Below, in pieces: positions 37,721 to 49,100 of a DNA stretch of 64,000 nt (positions within the stretch are counted from its first letter, which is position 1; every line of letters begins with the position of its first letter). Below the pieces are notes generated by a model, which was given only the letters and a program-made list of their open reading frames with translations, did not search any database and was not told the DNA's origin. A program made the position numbers and the translations under genes. This DNA comes from Aurelia coerulea (Eukaryota; Cnidaria; Scyphozoa; Semaeostomeae; Ulmaridae): positions 12,238,001 through 12,302,000 of the forward strand of contig CM076954.1 in assembly GCA_039566865.1 (NCBI GenBank), in the 5' to 3' direction.

Positions 37721-38190
37721 TATTGCTTCTTCGAGATCCATCTAAGCTAAGGGGAAATGAGCGAAGTGGAAACTTGTGTGCTGTTTCAAAGTCTATAGCA
37801 CGCTCATTTCTACAAGAAATAGCTAACAAAGTCCCAAGGACATTTCTGTTTGCTTCAATGCTCTTTGATTTGGTGCTAATTTTTATTGTTACTTCGTTTC
37901 CAGTAGCTATTTTTGAATATCTTAAGGTTTAGCCTTGAAATTGGAGCATGAAAGTCAATTTCTTTGCTGTCGATTCGAAATTTGCAGAAGCTTTCGTAAG
38001 CTTCTTTCCCTAGCTTCTTGGCACCAATGATGCTCTCTGCCAATTTCGATGAGACTGGAATTCCAAAACTCCAGAACTAAGATTGCAAAGCTATATCTTG
38101 TCTAAACTCTCGTCGAAAGGGTTCAAATACTCTTCTTTCAGAACCTTGACGATGTTTCTAACCAGCTCGTCTGATGTCAATATCTGTGAC

Positions 38191-38351
38191 CAGTGGTGGA
38201 CACTTAGGGGGGGGGCAGGGGGTGCGATCGCCCCCCTCGCAATGTTGGCTAGAAAAAAGATCTTTTATCCGAAAACAGTAGAAATAAAAAATGCTTTTTA
38301 ATTGAAACAATAGCTTCGGCCCCCCAATATTTGGCATAGTGTCCGCCATTG
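38191..38351. mobile_element. 161-bp hAT-type MITE with 8-bp TSD
   Basis: TCTGTGAC is duplicated at 38183-38190 and 38352-38359. Ends are CAGTGGTGGACACT and, inverted, CAATGGCGGACACTATG. Eight-bp duplications with CAGTGGCGGA-like ends are diagnostic of hAT elements. It interrupts the N-terminal part of the transposon pseudogene. Confidence 0.88.
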
Positions 38352-39185
38352 TCTGTGACGGACGAAGTGGCTTGTACGTAGTTGATGCATTGTTCAAATC
38401 GGCCAACTTCAGCAAACAATTATTACATTGAAATATGTTTTAATCATTTAATTAGCATGATAGGTAGCACAAGAAACTATGCATTTTTAACGTAAACTAA
38501 TCACCGACGTTGTTGAAATACTCATAGCAACATTATTGTGAGTTATAGCAGCAAAAAAGCAAGACTTCCATATATGGTCAAGGGTAAAGCGTGGTCACGT
38601 GACCCTTTTTAATTATGAAAAGGCATTGTTTTCACCTGAGTGTACTCAAAATGATCTTAACTATTGTTATCTAGCAAAGAATGTCACTTGTGTTGTATCC
38701 AGAAGGAGATATTCCGTTCTCTCCTCCGCAGAGGCATCACGTCTGAATGCTCACTGTTTCACCCCCGTTTTCACCCCTTAGGTCCCAGCAGATCCCCCTT
38801 CACCATCACTTTTCTGAACCACCACATATGTGGGTACTTCAAAATAACTACCAGAATTTCTGCGCATAAAGGTGGCACCTACCTCAAAATTAACCTGGTC
38901 TATAAGTAATTTATCTCGTTTTTCAGTACTAATCCCATAAAATATGCTAAAAATCAGTGACAAAAACCTCGAACAAGAAATATAACGTGGTATTTGAATT
39001 CAGTGATCGTTTATCCTCATGATGGTGGTTTTTTCTGTGCCATATCTTGCTTCTTCGCGCTTCCACTTCATTTTTTGTGCGAGCATCGTGCAAGAAGGCC
39101 GCATAATGTATGTGCTTGCAAAAAACACTCATGTAAGTTTATAGGGAATTTGTCAGTGTTTACAAAGAAAGAAGCTATCGTGTGG

Positions 39186-39756
39186 AGCATATGTTTCAAA
39201 TCTTTTAACTTGGCGTAAAAAGGTGGTTGTAAAATTCTATTAACTATTTCTTCTGTTTCAATGACTTGAAAGAAACTTTAGATACTTATCCATAATTCTA
39301 CCGTTGGATTTTTCTGAAGTTTTGAATATTTTTCAAAATAACAGCGTATCATACATATTAACTCATTTGAGGATATGACGTCATCAAATTTATACATCAT
39401 AAACCAAGAGTGACAGACTTTTGCTTGATACCATATTGTAGACTATGGTTTTATAAACTATGCTATATAGTCTACCATATTGTAGACTATTATAAACTAT
39501 GGTTTTCTTGAAAATTATTTCATATTGCGTCAAACGGTTCAGAAAACTACGATGATTTTAAATCTTTTTGAAAATTGTTTTTGAATTCTTCAAAAAGAAG
39601 AAAAACACTCTAAATCTGAAAAAATATTGAAGACTTCAGAGAAGTCCAGTGGTAGAATTATAGAGAAATAGCTAAAGCTTCTTTGAAGTCATTCAGTTCA
39701 AAGAAATAGGTCATCGAATTTTCCACCAACCTTTTTAAAGATTTGGAACCAATGCT
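39186..39756. mobile_element. AGCATAGGTTCC element, copy 3
   Basis: ATCGTGTGG (39177-39185) and ATCGTGTTG (39757-39765) are a 9-bp duplication with one mismatch. Ends are AGCATATGTTTCAAATC and GATTTGGAACCAATGCT. It is inserted in the outer element 35267-40105. It preserves the empty target site of the element nested in copy 1. Confidence 0.85.
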
Positions 39757-40130
39757 ATCGTGTTGTATGTGGTTTGTTCTGGTGTCAATTTTTTCATATG
39801 GTGCCGTCTTTTTCAAAGAAGGACAAATTTTGGGGTGATTTCAAATTACTTCGTAATGAACCTTGAACACCTATACTTATTATCCCGCCTTTTCGATAAC
39901 CTTGATCTCGACTTTGGGAGAATTTAAAGGTATCGGTTTTGTGATATAATTTATCTCTGTTTTTCGATGTTCTCGGTACCGGTTTTGCGATCGATCTTGG
40001 GTCTCGGTTTTTCGATTAATTTTATATCGCCTTTTCGACATTCTCGGTATAAGTTTTGCGATACCTTTTGGGTCTCGGATTTTCGATATTTTCCTGACTA
40101 ATAATGAAGTGTTGACTCTTTCGTCTTTGG

Positions 40131-43100
40131 CTAGCTTTCAGTTTTGAAGCATTTGTGTATTTTGGGCTGAATGCTGGATAACGTAATCAACACAGCTTCC
40201 TGTTGAAAAGAAAGCAGAACATATAGCCTACATGACCAGAATCAGAATTTAACATACCGGGCATGTCAGAAAAAAGTTTCAATGTTTCAAAAATCATCAA
40301 CATTTAGTGACACTACTTATATATAAATTTGTTCACTTGTATCGAAGGCCAAATCTTTGTTTGCAGCAAAATCAACTGTGCTAAATTATGCAACTGGCTT
40401 TTAAATGATAGTTTAACAACACATGTTTTGCGCCATAGGCTCTCGGAGACATCGCAACTCTCTTCCGGAATCTTGATTTTACGATTTCCAGTGACTTTTG
40501 CTTCGCAAGTGATCACGACATGAATTTCTGGCAGAATCAACCAGTCGATCTTAAAACCTTCGAATGGATCAACAAAATAGGTGCTTAAAATTAGGTGTAA
40601 TTTCGTAACATGCTTCAAACCCAGGTAGCCCACAAAACTTGAAAATCATGCTAATTACAGGACAATCATTTACAGGATAATCGATTTCCTAAATTCAAAT
40701 AAATTTTCAAGTTTTGATGATTTGCAAACACTGAAATGTATTTTTTCTTCACTCAACTGTCACTAAAATCGCTTTTGAACAGACATTAATCACACTGATA
40801 AGAATGGAAACACGAAAAACATGAATTGTTGAAGATCTGCCATACAAGCAATACATGAAACGAATTGCAGATAAATTTTGTTTACACTGATGAAGGTTCT
40901 GCGGCATAAGTTCAGTGATTAATTGTCAAGGCATCCATACTTAATTTACAGAGTTTTGCAAAAAGCCAATCAGAAACAGCCTTCGCTATATCTTTGTTGA
41001 TAAAAATCAATTTTCAATGGCTGCAATCGATTCTCACGTTGAAGAAAAGTTTATTTAGAAATGAAAATGTATTTAGCTGAACTCAGCCTCCAATTCGAAA
41101 GGTATGTGTGGTTTTATAAAAATAAAAGCCCGTGAAGAATTGCCATGTTTCATACGCGCTGCTTTTTTGCAAGAAATTTCCATGCGAGTCATCAAAAGTA
41201 TACAGTATAAATGCAGACATCTAAAAATATTTACATAAAGAGCCCAAGTTCGGAACAAAAATATGGCATAATCTACAAGGACAGTTTTCTTCATACCAAT
41301 TTTTTATCCTTGTTTTAAACTGACCACGGGATTCTGAATTGCGTATCATTGGTGGTAACGGTTACCACAACTGCGAACCTTTGAATCGGACACTTTCTGT
41401 CCCGTTGCTGACAGATTTCACTCTTGATTGAATATTGGATGTTTAAAGTTACTTACTTCAGTTCTAATCGTTCGGCTTCCTTGGCTTGGACAACTGTTTA
41501 CATAATGATCAAACAGCAACGATGGGTCTGATTCTGAAAGTGTTTCATCTGATTCCAGGCTTACCTCTAAGCCACCAAGACCACCAAATACAACGAGTGC
41601 ATGCCTATGGTTAAGCATAAACACATCATAAAGGTGAAACATAAAACAATCCCCGTTTAAAAGGCTGCTGCTCCCTAGATATCACTGTAATTTCATTTTC
41701 ATTTCATTTTCATCATTTAGGGAGGGTGACCCTTCAACAAAGGTTGTTTTTCAAGGGGCCATCCATAATGATGATAATGATATTTGCAAATATAGTACCG
41801 GGTGAGTCAGAAAACAGAATCCCCGCTTGGAAGGCCACTGCTCCATGTATATCAAAGCAATAATATTGAAAACTGTTTTGTTTTATTGCCAATATGTTCA
41901 ATTAGGTTCAGTAATTTACCCGGCCTTAATCGGCCATTCCTTCCCGTGGATATGGGTGATTTTCTGCAGAAAGCCCCTTCCAAAAGCCTGCAAAAACGAA
42001 TGAAAACAATGAGCAAACTTTCCTTCCCAAAATTGATGACACATATTTTCATGTATTTTGTCCTCTTGGGAGAATGGAATCCCCCTGAATAGGTCATTGA
42101 TACCAGGGGGAGGACTTTTTCTTCCTCCCAAGAGGATAGCACGTGCTAAAGCGTCCACAAGTCATTGCTGTAAGGCCACTGTAAGGCAGATATGTTAGGG
42201 GATTTGTTCATGATTTTGGGCACGTTTTGAAGGTTTCTTGGAGAGGCTTTCTCGAGAAAATCTCTGATAATTTCAGAATGGAGTGGCCGATTTCAGTCAG
42301 GTAAATTTTATAGTAGATTTGAACATTTCTACCATTAAACTATATATTTGCCGATAAGAGCGAGTCTTGATATCCAGGGAGCCATGACCTTTCAAACGGG
42401 GATTCCTTTTTCTGACTCACCCGGTATTTAATAACAGTAAGAACCCTCAAAATAGACAACACTTTTTAAGAAACCTCAGACTGACATTGTTGAGAAATGG
42501 CACCCTCATATAAGAAACTTCTGTATGTTTTAATAGAGAACTAAAAAGGCTGTTTTGAAAAAGTGGTTTCTATCTTGCGGGTTCTCACTGTATGAAATAT
42601 TCGAAGAAAAGTACCAGCAATTCCAACAGCAAATGCTGATTCTCTCTTTCATGCTATAAATAGCATTACTTCATTTTGTTAAATAGATGATTTTGTAAAT
42701 ACGATTGCATAATTTTGGATGATTTTCTTTTATTTGCACACACAGCCCACTGTGGCCACTGTGCTGAAAGAATTTGAAATAAGCAATTTTACAATAAGTA
42801 AAAAATGCTGAGAATGATAAAGCAATAAGCCTTTTGAACTAGCCTTTTTAAAGATTTGGCACCAATGCAATGTTTCTAATTATCAACCAGGAAATCATCG
42901 AAAATCGGACACCCAAAATATATCGCAAAAGTGATATTGAGAATATTGAGCAAACCAATATCAATTTAATCGAGAAACCGAGACCAAAGATGTATCGCAA
43001 AACCGATACCGAGAATATCGAAAAATCCAGATCAATTATATCGCAAAACCGATACCTTTGAAGTATCGCAAAATCGAGATCAATGGTATCGAAACAGCGA

Positions 43101-46100
43101 GCAAGACGTTTCGGTTTTTCCATGCTCAATTATGAGAATATATTTTTCTCGAAAGAAATTTGAAATCACCCAAAAAGTTGCCCTTCTTTGAAAATTACGA
43201 CACCGTTTAAAAAGAGCGACACCAGAACCAAACATATATCAAACGATAGTTTGTTTCTTTGTGAACAATGAAAAATTAATAGTTTACCTAGAAAAATTCC
43301 GTATAAACTTTCATGAGCGTATTTCCAATTACATTCATCGCACGGCCTTCTGTCATGATGCTTGTATGCAAAGGACGTGAAAGCTCGAAAAAGCAAGATA
43401 TGACACAGAAAAAAACGCCATCACATATTTTGGGTCTCGGTTTTTCGATATCTTCCTGACTGATTATGAGCCAATCATGTCATTTTGGTCGCAAATTATC
43501 AAGGCTTTACAGAACTATAGCTTTACTTCCTCCTGGAAAGGTTGCAAGAAATATAGAAATTGCTATATAAATCAAAATTGTTTGCAAAAACTGTATTTCT
43601 TGTATACATATCTACCTTGCATCCGAAGGTAGTTTTAGGACGCTGAGAAGCTGAGCTTATGGAAGCAGCGTCCTGGTCCTTCCTCTCGATGTGACCACAC
43701 CTCGTGATTCCTTTAGCCTGGAATTACAGAGGGTTGGCGACTCTCCTCACACTTTGTAGCAGGTTCGGCAGGGCGAGGACTCGAACCACCAGCCTTCAGA
43801 TTGGTACCTTAGTCCTTTCAAATTGGGGCGAAGGAGGGGGGCGAAAATTAAAGGGGGTGAATTGCGGAAATATTTTAGGGGGCGAAAATTAGAGGGGGCG
43901 AAAATTAAAGGAAGCGAAAAAATCAATTTTCTATAAAAAAACTTTAGTTTTGATTGTAATACAAAATACAAGACATGCATTACTCTTCGATAACAGTGAT
44001 ATTGTCCTCCCCTGTGTCTAAGGGGTGATTTTGTTGTTCTAAATCCACCGTGTTCTCTTCCTCGGGGCCATATCCATCCAAATTACGTCATATCAATCCA
44101 AACCAGGGGGGGTGAAAATTAAAGGGAGCGAAACTCCCGTGAAACTTCTGCACAAGGAGGGCGAAAATTAAAGGGTCGAAAATTAAAGGGAGCCAAAATT
44201 GAAGGCAGGCGAAATTTAAAAGGACTAAGGTAGTCAAGCGGGCTACCACTGAGCCCTCCCCGCCTCAATGTATGATGTTTGAAAAGAGCTCGTGCATTGG
44301 AAAAAATGGTTTTGAATGGATTTACTTGTGGAAGCATAGTCAAGATTGTATACTTTTGACTTTGTGCACACAATATGACGTCATCTGCCACTTCGCAAAA
44401 TAGTGGATAACTCCAAAATGAAAAACATCTTAATGAATGAGATTTGTCGTCATTCAATGTAGTCATACATTTGCACCAACAAAAAATTTCACTTTAGGTC
44501 ACCTTTAAATGAAACAAACGACAAAGAGATGATTGGCAAGTAAGTTATGTAAAATTCACCTAAAGCTTTGCAACTTTAATTTCCGAATTGGTTTGCCTCG
44601 TTCTGAAGTGCCAATAGTAATATCATAGCCATCTTTGAAAGGAGACTGTGTGAAGACAGCACCAAATGATTGTGCGATTCTGACATTATAACCCCAATAC
44701 AGTCCTTCCTTAGTCCTTGGCTCTGAAGGTGAGACTATAGTGCCCCGTGCATGTCTGCTTTCTGAAAGAAAACCATTTGACAGATTGTCATTACACGGCA
44801 TATTGCACAGGTTGCTCCAATGGCTAGAATTTTAATAAATGATCACATTTTTAACAATCTCACCCTTGCGCCTTGCGCACATCAGCATCGTTTTTCTGCC
44901 CAAAGATCCTCAATAATTCTTGAAAGGAAAATGTGTAATTTCTAAAGAATCCTTGGAATGTGGTTAGGGAAACGCAGCCACAAAATCAATTTAATAACTA
45001 TAGGGTGTCCCAAAAAAATTGTGCCCCGTTTGCCTATAGATTGTGACAAAACGGCAAAAGATTCTCGCCAAACTTTTATATGATGCTGCTCTTCAGATGC
45101 TCAAATAAAATTTGCTGCCATCCCCGTAAAAATCCGTTGAAAAATTATGGAGCTATGACCTTCAGAAGACCAAATTTGCCTGATGACTGAAACCAGCGGT
45201 GGGCCATTTTGTCTTTCTATTTTGCAGCAATAAATAGCTTCACTTAAGGTAAGAAATAGTTTAGGTGAGGTCAAAAATAGTTAAACTCTCTGTTGATTAT
45301 CGGAATTTTCACGAGAGCTATGACATTGGAGGCTGTTGTATCATTTCATCCATGAGGCTATTTATCGCCGCAAAATAGTAAAACAAAATGGCCGACCGCT
45401 GCTTTCAGTCATCAGGCAAATTTTGTCTCTTGAAAGTCATAGCTCCATCATTTTTCAACGAATTTTTATTGGGATGGCAGCAAAGCTTAATTGAATATCT
45501 GAAGGGCAACATCATGCAAAAGTATGGTGAGAATCTTTTGTCGTTTTGTAGCAATCTTTAGGCAAACGGGGCACAATTTTGTTGGGACACCCTGTAATGT
45601 AACGACGAACAGTTTCATAATGACCCTCTTCAGGATGACGTGATGAAAAACAGCATCGTCTTGATATCATAGTAAATCGACAAATCCATTAGTAATATAG
45701 TGACAATCTGGCTAAATAACAGACAAGTTCATGTTAGTAACAAAGTGTTACAAATCCACAAATATAGTATGACACATCCAAAAAAAGAACGTTTCGGCAC
45801 TAAACTTGTGCCATCCTCAGCTAAAGAATCCAAAATATACATGCTGGTTTTATAGCACTGATTATGGAAACCGGTTAAACCAGTAAAACAGGATAACATC
45901 GTTCATGCAATTCAAAAGTTCATATTAGAATGTGAATAATTCTTGCAAATTCTTCAGAACATTTAGAAAATCCTAAAGAATTCTTTAGTCTGTACTGTAC
46001 AAGCGCAATCAAATTCAGATGCAAAACGATTCAAATTGCCTCACTACCTTAAGTTCGACAGTGATCGCTCTGCGCTTTGCTTTTCACGGGCCTTCTTGCA

Positions 46101-49100
46101 GAAAAAACCACCCTCGCTTAGATCCAGCCCGTGTCACTGGCCTAGGCGTAATGACCCTTGTATTATCTATTCGCTCTTTCATGCAGCCAGAAACAAAAAA
46201 CTCTAAATGATCGTGGGAACTAACGGAAGAAGATACATAGCTAACTCAAGCATTGCATATGCAAGTAAATGAGCACGAATTTAGATTTGGAAATGTGCAC
46301 GAATTTACCTGAGGTAAAATACCAAGGGCAGGAGCCTTCGTTGTCCTTTTTATTGATAGATATACCTCCAAATAGCTCCATTCATTCAATTTAACATGTT
46401 GTCGACTTCACTAATTTTCCACTCTTCATGTCATTGTAAGAGAGGAGTTCAAGTTATGAAGCAAGCGTAAATGGGAGTATTTTCAGATCTGCATTACAGA
46501 CCTTATTGGCCTTGATACAGATAGGATATGGTACAGAGTAAAGGAACGCAAACACATTTCAAAAGCATACCTGTAGAGTCAATTTTAACAGTTACACGCA
46601 TTCCAGTTTGAATGTGTCTGTCCACTTTGACTTCTTTTCTCATTCCAGCATTCACAAAAGAGCCTTCTCCTTTCTTCACTGGTCTGTCTACAACTATCCC
46701 TTCTCGATATAATGATTCATCGTCGATTCTCATGTGATGGGGACAATCCAGTGGATTCAATAAGCCTTACGAAGAAAGAGAGAGGTTACAAAGCCATGGT
46801 CCTGACCCCAGGAGTGGTAAAATAGGTACTGGCCTTAGATTCAATAAGCTGGGAATCCTATTTCATAATTCATATTTACAGGGTGTCCCAAAAAAAAGTT
46901 GTGCCCCGTTTGCCTAAAGATTGCAACAAATGGGACAAAGATTCTCGCCAAACTTTTATATCATGTTGCTATTGAGATGTTCAAATAAACTTTGCTGCCA
47001 TCCCCGTAAAAATCCGTTGAAAAATGATGGAGCTATGACCTTCAGAAGACCAAATTTGCCTGATGACTGAAACCAGCGGTCGGCCACTTTGCCTTGCTAT
47101 CTTGCAGTGATAAGTAGCTTCACGTGAGGTAAGAAATAATTTCTGTGACGTCAGAAATCGTGAAAATCTCTGAGGATTATCGGAATTTTCACGAGAGCTA
47201 TGACATTGGAGGCTGCTGTTTCATTTTCCATCCATGAAGCTATTTATAGCTGCAAAATATTAAGACAAAATGGCCGACCGCTGGTTTCAGTCATCGGGCA
47301 AATTTGGTCTCCTGAAGGTCATAGCTCCATCATTTTTCAACGGATTTTTATGGGGATAGCGGCAAATTTTAATTGAATATCTGAAGAGTAACATCATGCA
47401 AAAGTTTGGCGAGAATCTTTTGCCGTTTTGTCACAATCTTCAGGCAAGCGGGGCACAATTTTTTTGGGACACCCTGTATATATTTTTTAACAGGGTACAA
47501 AGTTCAATAAAAATTGTTTTACATTTTGGCCCTGATAACTCAACGTTCCTAGAACAAAAGTAAACAAATTAGATAAAAATATATGCCTGTATACAAAAAC
47601 ATATTTGTGCGAAAAGATGTATTTGGGGATTTGCATACAGTAAAGTCCCTCCTCTAAGAAACCCATTTTTACCTCAGCCTATTGCTCCTCCTTAATTACT
47701 CGATTGTTTTCCCATTGCTCTCACAAAAATTCAGGGTCTGAGTTTCTTATAAAGTAGTTTCTTAAAGGCGGAACTTTACTGTACCCCAATTATCTCAACT
47801 TAGATTTGAACGAGTATAACGAGGGAGCCTCTTTTGATATCGTTGTCAAACCTGTTCCACACTTTTGTACCACGGTAAGAGAATGCCTTTTGGCTCTTTC
47901 CTATTAGCATTAAAGATACTGCAAGATCATTTTAAATGTTTCTTAGTTGGCACATGTATGAAAATCTGATAGTCTAATGAATAGGTCACTAAGGTACTTT
48001 GGTCCAAGATTGTTCGAAGATTTCTACATCATAATAGATGTCCCATTCAAAATCAGTCAAGTGCTTTGCGTATCGGCAACGAAGGTGCATCATACGGACT
48101 CTGAGTATGTCTGAGCGCAGGGCACAAATCTTTAAAAATTGTGGCAACAGACATCACTAGTTCTACAACATCCTTCTTTGGATTTTAGTGTCTTATTAGA
48201 AGCTGCAGTGACATTAATTTTACTTTTCCAGTCCTATTTTGCAGAAGATTCTGCTAAATTTCTGGAGATATACAGTGAATGATAAAATTTTACTTCCATC
48301 CATTGAGAAAAGGACACAAATCTACAAAGCAAAAAATCTGCGCAAAATCAGGCCAACTAAATTTGGGCATTAGACAAGCATTTCTAATCCCGTAGGCACA
48401 AAAAATAACATGCTAAGATCTTGTGACAAAGTAATGTTTTGAAAATCTTTCAAATTTGCATTACATCTATCTAGTAGCATTGAATCCAAATTCAAATTCA
48501 TTGATATTCAGCAACTATTACAAGCTAAAGCATGTACGGTATAAAGGTAATTATACGATTACGGTAATCAATACAATGTAAACTTGAATGAGGGTTGTCA
48601 GGGGCGATGTGAAGAAACCCTGGCGGTTTTCGAGCCCAGCGCCCTTAATAGCTTCCAACTTTTGTCGTCATATATCACATCCCACATAGTATTTTCGAAT
48701 ATAGTCATAGTGTTGTTTAACTAATCAAATGGAAAAGCTTGAATCTATCCCATACTCCGCTGCATTAGCAGCCCTAGCAGTAACAGGCGCTTGGAAGGGT
48801 ACTTCTCGTGAGAAGCTGTGTGATGAGCCTGGATGGGAATCATTAAACCTCCGACGATGGAGTAGACGCCGTATCCTCTTCTATAAAATAGTCAACAACC
48901 TGACTTCAGATTACACAAGACATCCAATTCCTCATCTTCAAGAATCCAACTACAATCTGCAGGTGAAGGTGAAGGTGAAGTTTTTAGCGCCAAGTGCTGG
49001 GATCACAGAAGTAGCTAAGCGCTAATCGAGTCCGCGACCCCTTGTCATGACATTTCAGTAGTGGGGCCCTACCGGGTATCGAACCCTGTCCGCCTGACTG

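Larger units (their letters stand above)
35836..38440 (-). pseudogene. Broken ORF of HAFTGxD-motif transposon protein
   Basis: Read on the minus strand with both inserted MITEs ignored, the pieces follow one another in order. They are LVRNIVKVLKEEYLNPF (around 38130), IATGNEVTIKISTKSKS, LAISCRNERAIDFETA, then TKSKLQAILLQLCKRPVV after the 37118 insertion. These are followed by EEADAKVALHCCRALE, VIVRSPSGDIDSLVILL, VYLDFGTSLHRKGI, IRFHAFTGNDYVSSFF, and an acidic C-terminus EEEEESDDDSSIED with stop at 35836. Stops interrupt it at several points. Similar proteins are, from memory, common and unnamed in cnidarian genomes. The spaced acidic residues (EEAD, GDID, TGND) recall a PIN/FEN-like nuclease centre, which is inference. 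Its place between long TIRs argues that it is the mobilising protein of this element. Confidence 0.65.
35337..38902. mobile_element. 3.6-kb DNA transposon with about 350-bp TIRs and TAA flanks
   Basis: The TIRs start TAGACCAGGTTAATTTTGAG and extend from 35337 to about 35690 and from about 38555 to 38902, at roughly 90% identity by eye. TAA is present directly outside both ends (35334-35336 and 38903-38905). A decayed minus-strand ORF fills the interior. It has taken a 161-bp hAT MITE and a 603-bp CCGGGTGCGCC MITE, so the original element was about 2.8 kb. A 3-bp TAA duplication would fit PIF/Harbinger-like or CACTA-like integration, but the ORF does not look like either transposase. Confidence 0.8.
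35267..40105. mobile_element. Outer TIR element with TATCGCAAAACCG repeats, split by insertions
   Basis: Left end ATAATCAGTCAGGAAGATAT and right end CCTGACTAATAAT (inverted) match the ends of the complete 590-bp relative at 42879-43468. Subterminal units TATCGCAAAACCGATACCGA occur many times near the right end. Its body is interrupted by a 3.6-kb transposon (35337-38902) and by a 9-bp-TSD element (39186-39756). The unbroken relative shows where both cuts fall. The right end lies only 25 nt past the SPOUT1 stop codon. Confidence 0.75.

Noticed and set aside
41418..41456. Read-through end of SPOUT1 exon 6 (VSNFKHPIFNQE then stop) as the true C-terminus
   Set aside because: The codons follow a consensus GTAAGT donor. 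A matching last exon (EAVLITLSSIQPK) with an acceptor lies at 40131-40199.
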